From: Taenia hydatigena
Taxonomy: Eukaryota > Platyhelminthes > Cestoda > Cyclophyllidea > Taeniidae
Reading direction: 5' to 3'
DNA length: 64,000 nucleotides
Assembly: GCA_036345935.2 (NCBI GenBank)
Contig: JADWOT020001457.1
Span: 94,001 to 158,000, forward strand
Positions 23,471 to 36,900 of this stretch are shown here, in pieces. Under the pieces are notes generated by a model. It ran no database searches. It saw only the letters and a program-made list of their open reading frames with translations, and was not told where the DNA came from. How positions within the stretch are numbered: position 1 is the stretch's first letter; each line of letters begins with the position of its first letter. A program made the position numbers and the translations under genes.

Positions 23471-26400
23471 CAATGCTGGAGCATTGGAGAGTTGGAAGCA
23501 TTTTCATGTAAAGCTATGACTTGTTCGCCTCTGGGAAAGGCTTATGTTGGATGCATGGCTGAATGTATTGCTTGGAAGGAGCGAAACCAATTCTTACAAT
23601 ATTGGAACCTTGATGCAAAGGGAAGCATAACGGCATTTGCTGGAAGATAAAAATAAATGCAAACAGTTTTCCACCTGCTTAAAGCGCTTTTAAACTTAAT
23701 TTCTTACTGCCAAGCTAATGCGAAATCCCTCTATGAAGTCCACTAGAATGCAGGACTGGGTTTTAAGGAAACTTTGGATCTAAGCGTGAATAGTTATTAT
23801 TAGGCGCAATGATGTTGACCAATGGGAAGAGGAGGGGATCACGAGTGGAACTTTTTGTTCTACGTGTAATTTTTATCTGCGGAGACACTGTCCTCTTCGA
23901 TATAAACCTACAAGTATGGATCACTGCGATCACTTTCCTTCTTCCCGATCACACCCTGAGCTGACTTTACTGATGAGTCGATTATAGCAGAAGGTAGCAC
24001 ATTTTTGCTCGAAATCAATTTCATTGTGAGATTAAACAGCTGGCTCTAATTGTAGGTGCACTCTAAAAACGATAAATTAGAAATACTTTTTCCCATTAAT
24101 AAACCCACCCAAAGGTTAGGCGGCGATGTAAGCTTATTGTGCGACAATTCAGTCCAGGGAAGTAGCTGATTTTCAATTGAGTATCAGCCTCAGCCTCCTT
24201 TCTCTAGACATAGGCGCTCGATTTCCTGCATAGGACCTTCTACAGCAAGGGTGATCTGAGTACTCACTAAGGGTAGAGCACCTTAGAAGCCCTTAGAACA
24301 TGATATGGGACGCACGAAGGCTAGGTAGGTTACAGGTGATGACCTCAGGTGGAGGCTCAGCATTGCACTCCGCTGTGTTGAAGCCTGTGAGGGACTCTAA
24401 TTGAGCTCGCTCGGGTGCATAGTTTGACTCTCAACTTCCTTCCATCCTCTAGTCGTACCTCTCCGTCACTTTTTTCTACTGCATTAAAGTGTCAAATGGC
24501 AATGACAGCAGCTCGAATATATTCAACCGTATCACTGTTTGCTGCTCATTGCTAGGCAAGCATTGCGAATGCATGCAAGTTCTTAGTCATTCTAATCAGT
24601 CTGCAAGCTACTTACCGATAGTAATTCTGTGGTGCTGTTATGCTTTGATGCACAAGAGTCGTATTCAAGGATTGACTGTGGGTCTGGTTTCCATGTTAGC
24701 GGTGACAGTCAAGGCCTTGCCAATGCTGCAGGAACGGCATCAGCTCAATTAGGTGGAAATTGTGTGGGTGCCTTTTCTCCACCAGACCTGATTGTTTCGG
24801 TTTACTTAACGGCTTCTCGTGCATGTTCTACATTTGACTTGGCATGCATTAAGTTCACATCAATCCTCCGAGGGTTTGAGCGGACAGAGAATTGTTCCTT
24901 TTTTATTACCGTGTGACCCTTATGCTCATCAGACTTTGTTGATACTGCTGGGCTGGCAGGTACCAACGGTCCGTCTTCATTAAGCTTAGGTGTTTGACTG
25001 TTCTGGCTGATCCAACGACTACTTGTGGCCTGAGCTCTTCAAGTAATTTGTGTCGACGTGCGTTTGTTATTGTTGTGCTTGCTAATAATACCATGCAGAA
25101 AGAAGTATCATGCCTCTTCTATGTCCTCGACATTTGTATGGATAACTCTTAGCCATTTATGGTTCAATAGGTCGCATTGTAGGCTTTATGCTAGAAAACG
25201 GCTGCTGACGACCATGACTACCGTAGATATGCAATCAAATTCCATTACGCTGTTGGCGTCCTTAATGTCTTAGCGCTTCCATGCGGCTAGATTGTTGTCG
25301 ATGCAAAATACTGATTGACGCGCCAGAGCTCATAGTTGTGGTCTTCATGAGGAGTTTGGTCATGCTCACAACTGCAGACGACGGTAAGGAGTGCAGTTCT
25401 TCGAAAACAAAGGAACTATTGGCCTACCCGAAGTCGTACACCCTTTGACCCGTTTTCTTCATTTATTCCCAACGCTAGCGTCTTTGCCTTTCTTTTGCAT
25501 ATCCACCACCACTTTGGTGCATTCCTTCTAGTTAGGCGAATTCAATCACCCTTTGTTGTGCCGTGGATACTCGGATGGCAAAACAGCATAAAATGTGCCG
25601 CAGGAGCACGCATTTATACACCATACACACCACCGGTGAGCAGTTTGTAGCATATTAAAACGATGGGTTGCAAAACAGAGGAAGCCTATACTCTGCCTGT
25701 GTAAACCCCACTATGGCAATAGGGATTAGTCGTTATGGTGAATGATGAATCTTTCGATAACTTGGAACAATATCCTTCCTCATTGGTGCAGCTACCGTTT
25801 CGTAAGGCTCGATTCCTGCATTGCAATTGGTTTTATCGCGAGTAACATCGCAGCGTCTCACACGAGGCGAGGACGGCGATTGCAGACCCTACGCGTTTTA
25901 CCAGCCCCCAATGATCTCAGAGGAAGCAACTTTGGACCTCAAAGCAGTTGTAATTGAGGTGGAATGCGTTGGAAGTAAAGCAGAGAGAAACCAATAACCC
26001 TACTAAAATCACTATATCCGATCCATCCAATGAGAAAATGGTGGAATGGTACGAATAAATTTATTCACAGAGTTACACAAAGCTAATATCCTTCATTATG
26101 CACAAAATTGGCACCCTGTACAAGGTTCTTCCTATGTTTCTCATTCTTTCTCATTCGCCTCCAAGTTCTCATAATTTTCTTAACATCTGATAATTAACTA
26201 ACATCTAACTTAGCTCTAACGTCGACCTAGATGCAAAAAGACGAAGAGAATCAATAATAAAACAACGACTACGTAGATGCGTGGACAGATCCGCAGTAGA
26301 CCACATCTCAAGTGGTACAAAGGTCCGTGGAAATGTAGGTAGCACCGGCATTGGACGTATCCCAGAAAAATCTAGTCGGGCGCCAATAGTTGGGGCGAAT

Positions 26401-27559
26401 GACTACAAAAATCAGAAATGCAACCGGCAATTGATCGCGAACGCACAATTTCTTAATTCCACCTTTACCCCTCTACGCCTTTGAGACTCAAAAAATCGGT
26501 GATAAGGCCTAAGTATTGAGTTCACCTTTATATAAACGAGTTGAGACATGCGCACGCATTTGTACAAGGCCCCAGGGAAGAGGAGGGGGAAAGTCATGGA
26601 ACTTCACAAATTGTCTCAAAGGGAAACGGACTAAAGCCAAACCGACGTACTGGACCACCTCTTTACCCTTACTACACCGTCCGTTTGACGACTGCCATGT
26701 CCAAAGAGGCGGTTGAAATGTTGACCGCAGTAATAGGAAAGAGAGTAGAAATTAAAACAGCTGTGAAAGCCAAGTGGATGCAGTCGATGGATGGGCTTGA
26801 AAGAAATGGAGAAACTGTATTCACAAGGCGTAGCCTAATTTCTTCTGTCGCCACTTCCAGCAAAAAGTGAAGGGTGACAGTACAGCTACGGCGTAACGCA
26901 GAAGACAGAGTTAAGGTTTTAACCACATGGGAGGTCAGAACATTTGTCTGGGAAAAAAATTATCAAAAGCGATAAAACGGAATAAAGGATGCTATGAATT
27001 AAAGCAAACTCACCAGACTTTGATTTAGTACTGTAGCAAAATGATCCCAACTGTGGTGTATCAGGTTGCGACGCATGAAGTGCAAAAATCCTAGAAGAAT
27101 CATAAAGAAAGTGCCAGCTAGAGAATGTATAACGCTAGCAAATAGGTCGATCAGATACATTTTCGCCTTACTGAAAGCTACAGAAAGTGGTCAAATGAAT
27201 ACTACAACAGGAGCTTTCCACAGAATAGTCAACGAAGCCGCTATTATACTTTAACAGCTTCGCGCACTTTCACAGATTCGGTAAGATCGCTCTCGTTGCG
27301 GCTTGGTTTCTACGCATTGACCCGCATGCTACCAAGCTCTCGGCTCCTATGCCCTAACCACATCGTTGTGTCTGGCATACACTTGATAAATGACAGTGCT
27401 CATCAGTTGGTGACAGTGCCTCCAATCACCGAGAAATAATTAAGAGCGGACCAAGCCCTGATAACACCGAGCAACGTTCCCCAAACTTACAGCCTGCCAA
27501 TCCGCTTCTTCACGCAGGCAAGCGACGTTAACTAGTTGATAACCCCACCGACAGATGCT
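23471..27559. other. no supported gene
   Basis: No exon with recognisable sequence was found. 26040-26260 is AT-rich. 26540-26870 carries overlapping frames with no domain or repeat support. Confidence 0.45.
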
Positions 27560-27960
27560 GAGCCAACGGTGACAGCGAAGTGCCAGCAGTAGTGTCCGCA
27601 ATTTCACCTGTAGTGTAAACCATCAATAACTTGCTAACAGCCCTGACCTACCACTGAGAGACAGGTCGTAGATGTGCGCCACCTAAAACAAAAGGAGCAC
27701 ACAGAAATCGTGAGTTAGCGGAGGACAGACACAATGGACGCACAATTAGAAATGCGATCAAGGATGGGGCGGTTGAGCCCCTCCATGGAAGAAATGTTGC
27801 CTGCGCGAGCAGTGAGTGTGACACCGCAATGGGGTAAGGAGGCAGAGGTGTCAGTGACCGATGATTTTGCAGCAAATAAGCTGAAGTTGGCATTTTCAGG
27901 ATTTCTCAACACCGTGCTCCTCCTCTGTAGGAAGAAGGTCAAGTGAACTAAGAATAAACA
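27560..27960 (-). repeat. repeat D, copy IV (decayed)
   Basis: GATGTGCGCCACCTAAAACA then AAAGGAGCAC matches GATGTACGCTACCACCTAAT then ACAAAAGGAGTAC at 6005-6035 in copy I, and flanking blocks align in order. Translated on the minus strand it gives a frame-broken relative of the EWQA...LLM...EGTNADG segment. Confidence 0.55.
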
Positions 27961-30900
27961 AGTGATGTAGTATGGAGGTGATGAATAAAGGGCAGACAGA
28001 TAGGTGGACATGAAACGTAATAAACCAACAGGACGCGATCAAGCACTCAAATCTAAGCTAAACAACCAAAAGCAAACCGACAAATTACACTTAGAACTAA
28101 ATATCCTGGAGGAGTAGATATTTTGATACAATGCTCATTACATAGGCACTTTGCTGAACTCAAGGCATGGGCCAGTCAGACATCCTCACTTCGATAATAT
28201 ACGGTCGCGAGTCGGATGCAAGAGTCTTCAGTTCATCCCTTGCGGCAGAGGCTGTAGCTCAATGAACGCAAAAAAAGCACTCCAGTTCAGTCACACCACA
28301 CTGACAGCAAGCAACCTCAACCATTACTTCTCATTCATCTGGAACAACTCGAATGCCCCTGAATGGTTAACCCGACAATCCGACAGACATATTCTCGTCC
28401 GCAAACGAAATGCTAAGAGCATAAGCAAAGAATATAGCCCCAAATTTTCACAAAATCTTGATGGAACCAAAATCACTAGGACTAACAGACCCAAATCCAA
28501 TTTAAAAATCACTGATCTGACCAGTGGACCTCTACCATTCAAGGAGCAGGCATTGCAGAAACTATGAACGCAGCAAGACTTGACAATTATTAGCCTGAAG
28601 TAGTTGACAGAATTCGATGCATTCAGAAATCGTTTGGACGAAGACATTTTTTTCTCCCAGCCATGAGCAGTTGACTTTAAAATCCATGCTAAATCATTTA
28701 CATTTGACAATTTGCAATGATACACCATTATCCAACCCTGACTTACTAAATTGCGCTTTGTTAAATCTATGAAACCTTTTCCCCAATTTTTCCCATAAAC
28801 TATGAACAACTTTAGCGCTTACTTCGTTCTAGGCAAAGGCGCAACGCCTTCTATCTCCTCTAAAGTCGCAGTAACCCAAGGTTGCATGGCTAAGAAGGTA
28901 AAAATTACTAGTACTTCTCAGTGAACCGACGGGTCACATGTGGAAGGACGCTTGCTATCAGCAACCAAATCCGCAAGGGCTGACAAGAGACAATAAATAA
29001 CCATCCGCTTCATTACAGCTACCTCATTCGGAATTCCTGCATCATGATCAGCAGGTCAAGTGCGGTCTGGACTGAGGTAATTTCCAGTTGTTTTTAGAAA
29101 TTTGGCAGGAAAGAAGTTAGGGTCACGTTTGGCGATAATAACGCCTTATCGCCTCTCAAGGAATCAAGATGAAACAGACAGATCGTGCAACTCCACTCTG
29201 CGTACTACACAAGTTCAAATTAGCTCTCGAAATAAGTGAAGTCCAAGTAAACATTTCAGATATTGTTTAAAGCAATAGTGAGAGGCAAAATATACAGGTG
29301 ACTCACAAGAAAAAACTGAACCTGGCCAGGAAATGTAGCAGTGGAGGGGAGGGAGGGCGCATCCATCGGAGCGATGCTAGTATCCACACTAGTTTCCGTT
29401 TGCTAACTCCTCTACCACCTCTCTTTTCGTTCCTACAGATGATTCCAGACGGGTGGAGAGGTCATACACCGTTATTCCGATGTTCACCACCGACGAGACC
29501 CTCGCATCAACGCTAGAAGACAGAACCTTTGGCTAACAGGCCTATTGACTGCAGGACATCTGCGTCTGAGAAAAACACCCGTGATAAGAGAAGGTGAACA
29601 CGCATTCAAGAACTACTTACTGATTTGGCAATGTAATTAAAGCAGCGGCAATCGCTTTTCGTGGCAACAAGATCCACAATCAGCATCATCTCCATTGCCA
29701 ATATCACCGATCCTATAGAAGGAGATGAAGATGTCTTCCACAGGGTGGTAGTCTAACTGTGGGTTGCTTGTCACTCATGCTCATACAGCAAGTCATTGCA
29801 GCGGCGTCGCCCTCCGCCCAACATTTGCGTCAATTTTGAAGGTGGTGTCAATTGAAAGTGCGAAGACCGATACGCAGTTCAGAGCGGATAAGTCTCAAAG
29901 AGATGTAATAACGAATGTAATCGAGATGAATGCCCGAAGGAAGATGTAATTAGATAGCTAAGGGTTTGATTGACGGGTAAATTAATACACAAGCTCAAGC
30001 AGGATGGGCGATAAATACTGAATAAATGGACATTTAGATGGGCAGATCGGGGAAGTCCGAAGGAAGATGTCGGACGGATTCCATGCAGTGTCACCTGTAC
30101 ATCTGCAGCGTTCATACGAACCGACTCGAGGTTGACCTCAAGGCTAACCGCACGGACGAGACAGAATGTGCTAATCCTGGTCCTTAGATGGCATGAAAGA
30201 AGGGCTCAAGAAAAGGTTCATTACAGCTCCGATGACGCCAGCACTAGCACTGCCGCGTTAGCCCGCTCAACTACTGCACAAATGCTAGAAAAGGGCAACT
30301 ATCCTCCCCAGGATTAAAAAGGTTCTGCGTCTGCTCTCGAGACGATTTGGAACAAATAACTACAAAAGCTGATACAAGGCAAAAGGAGACAAAATATTTG
30401 AACAAACAAGGCATAGATTCGGCAGACAACGCTGTTTGCCTCTGAACTACCTTGGATATTTATCAGCCATTTAAAAAAGCCCAGATGGAATTGATGAAAT
30501 GAAATAACTACCGCTTCAAAAGGGAGGTTTTATTAACAAGTAACTGATTTTGAGAGTAAACACAATTATCTTATTAGTTCTGTTACAACGCACAAAAACA
30601 GCACCATGATCTTGAATAAACCTTTCCAAACTGAAATACAAACAAGATGACCTTGGCAAATTCTGTTAAGTATTATTACTTGATTACTGGTAAGCATCAA
30701 TACAGTTTTTTTCTCGGGAAGGTAACAAATGAGCAATGCATGACAAGGCGCAAGTAGAGAGAGAAATGATGAAAGACGGATCTGGAGATCTGCTTTTTAA
30801 TCATGAGCTCAAAATGCCCAGAGAACGTCGGAAGGCAAGGAGGTTGTACCGAGGTCAGGAGAACAGCACACGAGGGATGAAGATGAAGGGGAGAGTCTAA

Positions 30901-31567
30901 CTACTTCCCAGTGAACCGTCAGTCCCCAGCAAGATCGACCCCACTTGGTCAGAAATTGACGCAAATGAGGAGTAAGGAAAAGGACCTAAGAGTAAGAGAA
31001 GAGGTTCACTTTACAGATCGCAAACTTTGCTTCGGCCACTTCGGGAAGAGTCGAGTACTTCAACGTTGCCCCTCCATCGCCATTTCATCCACCCATCAGG
31101 AATGTGGGAGGAAAGGGGTGTGTACACTAGACGCAATTCGCCACTGACCTTTGACTCTTTCTGCCCAAAGCACACCCATCCTGACTCCACCACTCAAATG
31201 AGTCTCCAAGCCTACTCTAAAGATGCAGACTTCTAATGGTTCTCAGCTTCGCCATTAGGCTGGATTCAGTGTTTCCGGCGAGCAATGTGCCCATAGGGCA
31301 AGCGTGTTAGTCGTTTTAAGGGGACTAGGAAACCAGATGAAAGGCAAGTAAATTAATAGCAAGCACCCAAATCTAGAACGCATTACCGCCCTTCAGTCTC
31401 AAAATCATTAACAATCCCAAACTTCCACCACTTGCTTGACCAATGAGGGCACTGCACCCACGGATTGATAAGCCTTAATCGCAAATGAGTTAACGACTAG
31501 CTCAAAACCGCTGTCAGAACCATTAAAGCAAAATCAGCTAAGTGAATAAGCCAGAAGAACCGATGCG
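27961..31567. other. no supported gene
   Basis: Two overlapping long frames on opposite strands (28151-28567 plus, 28324-28809 minus) show no domain, splice signals or repeat partner. The remainder is unassigned. Confidence 0.4.
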
Positions 31568-32038
31568 TCACTGAGCACACAAAAGACCAACTGTTAGGGC
31601 GAGGGTTGAAGCCGTGATTAATGCCCAAATAAATAATAAGTGAACGAAGAAAACAGAGCGGTGAAGCACAACCAGACCGGTGATTGTGGGATGGGTGAGC
31701 GCTTCGTTTGATGAGCAGGTAGATAGGAGGCAAAGGAGGGCACCCTGCACCTGTAACCCAGTCACCTTTCCGCCCACTTCTGCGAGGTTGCTCAGCGCCC
31801 CATTAAGACTGACCCAAACTCCAATCCTCACCCCATCGACCACAAAGAAAGCCTGAATAGTAACAATGAAGTCAGCATGATTGCGGTAGGCTACCTTCAG
31901 CTTCTCCAACATCAGTAAGCGCCCACCCCATAGTGCTGCGCTGGCCAACATGAAATGTTCACGGCATGCCGTGTGTAACGCCACTGCCGCTTTGTGATCC
32001 AGCAGCAGCACGCTCTGTGTCAATGAAGACGTCTGCAT
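31568..32038 (-). other. unassigned 156-codon hydrophobic frame
   Basis: A minus-strand frame with hydrophobic runs (FIVTIQAFFVVDGVRIGVWV near the middle and a hydrophobic C-terminal half). It may be a relic of repeat-borne coding like the repeat-D frame, but I could not align the two convincingly. No family is recognised. Confidence 0.2.
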
Positions 32039-32348
32039 CTCCTACGCAGCTGTCGTCGAAGGCGGTTGTTGTGGTATAGGAAGATACCTACTGGGATGGT
32101 ATTTGCTACTAGTCAAACCCTCTTTAATCTCCCCCTAAACGTCAGCCATGCTTCCAATCTTCAAGTAACTCTGCATCGGTTTTGGTGCCACTTCCAGACC
32201 CAACTGTATTCAGACGTCTTCATGGATGAGGATGTCACATGAGTAAATCTACCAATTAATAGATGCAAGAAGGGGTAGGGAGTTAGTGGATGAAAGCGTC
32301 ATTCAACAGATAATTAATCGAGCCAAGTGGTTCGGTTTTGGATTGTTG

Positions 32349-32645
32349 TCAACCCAGGACTCGTTTCTCATGACCATATTTTATGAACTCGGAGATAATT
32401 CCCAACACGTCTTCCGCGGTAAAAACGGACGATTCAAAGGCCACATTTAAAGTTGCACCAGCTGCTCCTTTGCCCTGACTTTTGCAGCAGTCAAAGAAAG
32501 TAAAGCCGTTGCTTTGGCGGATAAAAAATTGAAATGCGTAAAGCACCAAAACCAGAATTCCTCTTGGCTCCTTGCCTTTCTCCATGCAATGTCTAAGTGC
32601 GGCAAGCGAATGCAAGTACTTTACCCAATTCCGGGCATGGCACAA
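32349..32645 (-). other. unassigned 98-codon minus-strand frame
   Basis: Reads as plausible protein, ending SVFTAEDVLGIISEFIKYGH before a stop. The frame is open upstream to about 32690, where it reads RCKRCLFKFRGELLCHARN, loosely like a C2H2 finger with a shortened loop. I found no strong acceptor and do not recognise a family. It lies about 530 bases from the HSP70 fragment, on the same strand. Confidence 0.25.
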
Positions 32646-33175
32646 TAATTCGCCTCGGAATTTAAAGAGACATCTTTTGCATCGTTAAACTTTAAAACAC
32701 CATAAGTCGCTTTAACGTTGCAAAGACCAACTATCTGGTGAAACCGGTTCCCATCCACTTCCTAATGCTCTGGACAAGATGCGCTAAAGAACCCTCGGCA
32801 GCTGTCAGTGTTTCAAACAAATGCAGGTTTGTGCAACACCATTACATCTCGACACTTTTTTAATTTCGATGCAGAGGCTTATTTTCGTAAACTCTAGACT
32901 TTGGTCAAATCATTCGATCAAGTTGTATGGCTCACTTACCATTGCCGATGCAGACAATGACATGGTGTCGGGTTCGGTGGTTAAAAATGTGCACAATCGC
33001 TCATTCTGATGCAAGTTCATTTTACAGGCATCCAATTCAAAAACTCAGCAGGCTAAGGACAAGTTATGAATGACGAAGTAAGTAAAGGCAAATACTGATG
33101 GGTAAGTAAATATTTAGTGAGTGTATAAGGGTCACATGTACAAAGCTGTGCTTCCAAGGTGTCAAATCTCCGTGT

Positions 33176-33904
33176 TCACACACCGAGATTCTTCGTCGAC
33201 ATAAGTGAGTTGTACAGAGTCTCCAAATTTTTGTACACAAGCTCGTAGCTCTCCTTTGTGGCCTGTTGGTCGGCATCCATCCACTTGGTAGTCGTCTCAC
33301 ACATTGTGAGTATGCATTGTCGGGAGTCTTTCGATACTCGCTTTTTCGTTTCGTCGTCATCCATTTTCGACTGTATGTTGCAAATGTAGTCTTCCAAAGT
33401 GGTTCTCGCTGCAAGCCTAATCCTCTCTTTCTCATCTTCTAACTTCAAATTTTCTGCGTCAGTCAGCATTTGCTGTGTCGCCTCCTCGGAAAGAAGACCC
33501 TTGTCCTTCGTAATGGTGATGCTGTTTTGCTTCCCTGAAGACTTATCCACCGCTGTCACATTGACAATACCATTTTCATCAATGTCGAAAGACACCCCAA
33601 TCTGAGGCATTCTGCGCGGCGCCGGTGGGATACCTGACAACTCGAATTTGCCCAACAAGTTGTTTTCACTCGTCATCGCACGCTCACCCTCATACACCTG
33701 CACCAACACACACGTCTTCTTTATCGGAATTTTTGTATTGCGCTCTATCAACGTCGCCATCACGCCGCCTGTCGTCTCCACAACCAGTGAGAGTGGTGCC
33801 ACCTCCAATAACACCAAGTCCTGTACCTTCTCTGACTCGTAGATGGCCAGGTTGGATTCCAGCAACGCCGATACCGCAGTTAGCGTAAAACCTTCAGAAA
33901 TCAA
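33176..33904 (-). pseudogene. HSP70 substrate-binding-domain fragment (242 codons, no ATPase domain)
   Basis: An uninterrupted minus-strand frame matches the C-terminal third of cytosolic HSP70. VQDLVLLEVAPLSLVVETTG, GGVMATLIERNTKIPIKKT, VQVYEGERAMT and NNLLGKFELSGIPPAPRRMPQ form the beta-sandwich, followed by a divergent helical lid to about residue 236. The roughly twelve residues that normally lie between the KKT and VQVYEGERA motifs are missing, and the protein ends NLGV instead of the EEVD tail used for co-chaperone binding. An in-frame TAG lies two codons upstream of the listed frame start, and none of the ATPase motifs is seen within several kilobases upstream. The first codon is TTG, so the true start or acceptor is unknown. 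I read it as a decayed or partial gene copy. The intact frame leaves open a 3' exon of a longer gene or an expressed lid-only protein. Confidence 0.75.
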
Positions 33905-36900
33905 CCTTACCTATAAGAACCGCCCTGCTGGATAGTACCAAGTAACAGTCGATTGAACAGCACAGGACTGCAAATGTCCAGATAGCGTAATGAATTACGT
34001 CAAATCGCTTTTCGATTAGCGGTAAAGTATTTAATGTTGGCTTGTGAAATCGCGTGTCACGCAAGTTGCATCAAAGTATTAGTGGAGGATGAGATCATTG
34101 GTCCTTATCGTCAGTCATGCTATAACAGAAAGTGAGATATGACGGTAAATATAATGCCGAGAAGTGTAATGTTAGAGGCAAAAGTAGAGATCGCAAGACT
34201 TGTATGTTTGTGCTCCCTTTGCTCTGCCAGAGAATTCTCATTTTTCATGTTGGAATGCCTTGAAACAATGCAAGCGATTTCCTTTGGCGTCACACACACC
34301 GAGTGCTGGTTTGCACCTCAAAACCACAAGTTTGGCCATTGCTGTAGTCTCTGTGGTTGCGTATATGCAAGCAGTGCCTTTTAGTAGTGCAAGGAATATA
34401 CATGCTCGTACTTTGGCTCCATGAGTGGCATTACTCCTACGCTAAAAAACTTTTACACCCAGGACTAATCATGATGCAGATCGGGCCTGGATTTAACTAA
34501 CCAAAAGCAGTTTATAATCACAACACCTATGTGGCCGTTTTGAAAGCCTCGATTCAAATGATTTTACATTCTGTAAATAATGCATATTGGTAAGAAGGCA
34601 ATCATACATGCACGCATACGTGCATATATGCCAAATCAAGCCACAACCACGCATACCGTTCAAATGTCCCCATCAATGCAAATGCAACCTATCCTTTCAA
34701 AAGCCCTCTGGATGCTAATTGCTAATTGCACATAAGACCCCTCCCCGCCTTGGAATCATTAAGGATATCTTTTTGCAAAGACTCTCTTTAAGCCTTTTAT
34801 AAACGACTCCACTGGATACCAGCATCACCCTTCACGTGCATAATGCTGATAGCCTAAAACCATGCGCATGCCAGTATAGGTAACATTTCATGACAATTAA
34901 TTTATCTGCGAATCGCTGATGCTTTAGCCTCTAAGATGCTGCCTGAAAGCCAGAATCCTCTCACAGCCTCTTGATTAAACCATCGCGTGCTGCAAGTTCT
35001 GATGTTTTACGGCTTCATTCAACAATTCAAACAGCTATCACCACATTTGTTTTAGCAAAAAGCAACTTCAGCGCCACCGTCCAGCCCATATTTTATAGAG
35101 CAATCACCTCACTTCTAGGATTTAGAAAGAGGTTTTAGCATCGCTTAACGAAGCAATGCTCATGTATCAAGGAACCTGATAACTGTTTGTTTTGCGTTTA
35201 GTTTTCCAGCTGCTAATAAGCATTTATACCAAACATTCCTAGGATCCTTAGCATGACTTCAACAGAAATATGTATGCTTGAATTTGATATGCTCATTTGT
35301 TTGCTCATCCAAGTTGTTGCTAAACGCTCAGGTATTTGGCAACATTTTGTGTTGGCCAGGCAAGTTTAGAGTCCGCATTTTGTGTAAATAGCTTTTAAGG
35401 ATTCAAAGCCTACCTGTAAATAGCAATGCCGCCGGAAGAAGAATGAAGTTGACTACCTTTTGCCGCTAGTTGCAATAGCACAAGTAATTCAGGGCAAATT
35501 CTGTGTGCAATATGCAGGGCTGTCCACCCCAAATTGCGGCTGCATGCTGAAAAACACAGCCTAAAGCACATTATTAAAGCAGTGATATTAAATGCCTTAT
35601 ATGTGACATCACCTTATTAACAGAATAGCCAGGCGGTAGAAAGTGAAGCTAGCAGGCATACGCTAAGTATATCATTAATTCAGCTGGTGATACAGATGGC
35701 AGTGTATTTCTTTGTCCACTGCTAGCAAGAAGGTGTAAAATAACCAATTAATTAAACTTTTATATTTTAAACGTCAAAATGCAGATCTGAAAAAATTGGA
35801 TGTTGAAACTATTTTCTGCAATTAGTCATCTAAGCTAGAATCAGTCAACCGTGTTGAGTTGAACGGACTTGATAGCAGTGATAGGAAATATAGGATTATA
35901 TATTCCTGCTTACAATTGCATCTAGCCACTTCTAGCAACACTCCTCGGGATAGCACCACTACGCTGGTGCAAGTGATGAACCCTTCTTATTTAGTACGCT
36001 ACCTGACTTGACGCTTTCTCCATTATAGCCACATCTTTACGCTAATCAGGGAGGTAAGAATTCTTCATTAATTTTTAGCATTGGATGTTGTTTAAACGTG
36101 TGCTTGTTTGCACCAACCTAAATAATATTGCCCTTTTTGCTGCAGTGTCCAATTTAATCCCTTCCAAATACAAGTCACTATTTTAGTTTGTTAAGGACTT
36201 CCCGCACTTTGGCAAAATATGCAGGTCATTCGCCACATTGATTTGCGCACTGAGTTGAAGGTCCGAAAGGTAAATATGATACAATCATCTGATCTGACAC
36301 CGCATGGTTTACAATTATCGCACATAAAAATGGAACGCAGTGCGCTGCATTATATTTCGCCACGTACATATCATTTCCTTTAAATTTATTATGACGTACA
36401 ATTAGCCGGCGGTTTAGTAATCCGACAAATTAAAGAACTTGGTTCTGGGTAGATGCTGCAATATAAGTGCGGAATTTGGATAGCACGGACTATACCGAAA
36501 TGCTACCCATGAGAGAATGAGGGCGTGAGTGCATTGGAGATATGTAGGCGCGCTGTCGGTGTTGGCATATCTTTTCCCCCATTGTCAGGTGCCTTTTACG
36601 CCTACCTATCAAATAATGTGGGATCATACATTAACTGAGACATTGCCACTGAATTATGCCTTTTTTTTCTTCCTTTGCTTTTGTCATTGACTGTAGCTAG
36701 TTGTAATTAACAAGTTCGTTCATTGTTAATTCAAATGCATACTTACTTTACTTGATGCTATATTTTTATGTCAAGCCAAAAAGGCGTGTAATAGTAGGTT
36801 ATTTAATGTAACGGTGGATATTCTAGTATTCTATGCTTAAATACTTAAGCAAGGCAACATTTTCCTTACATTGTGCAGTGAGCTGCATGAATGATAAGAC

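Noticed and set aside
28151..28809. Overlapping long frames on both strands as a possible gene
   Set aside because: Opposite-strand frames of similar quality, no domain, no splice signals and no repeat partner; best explained as chance.
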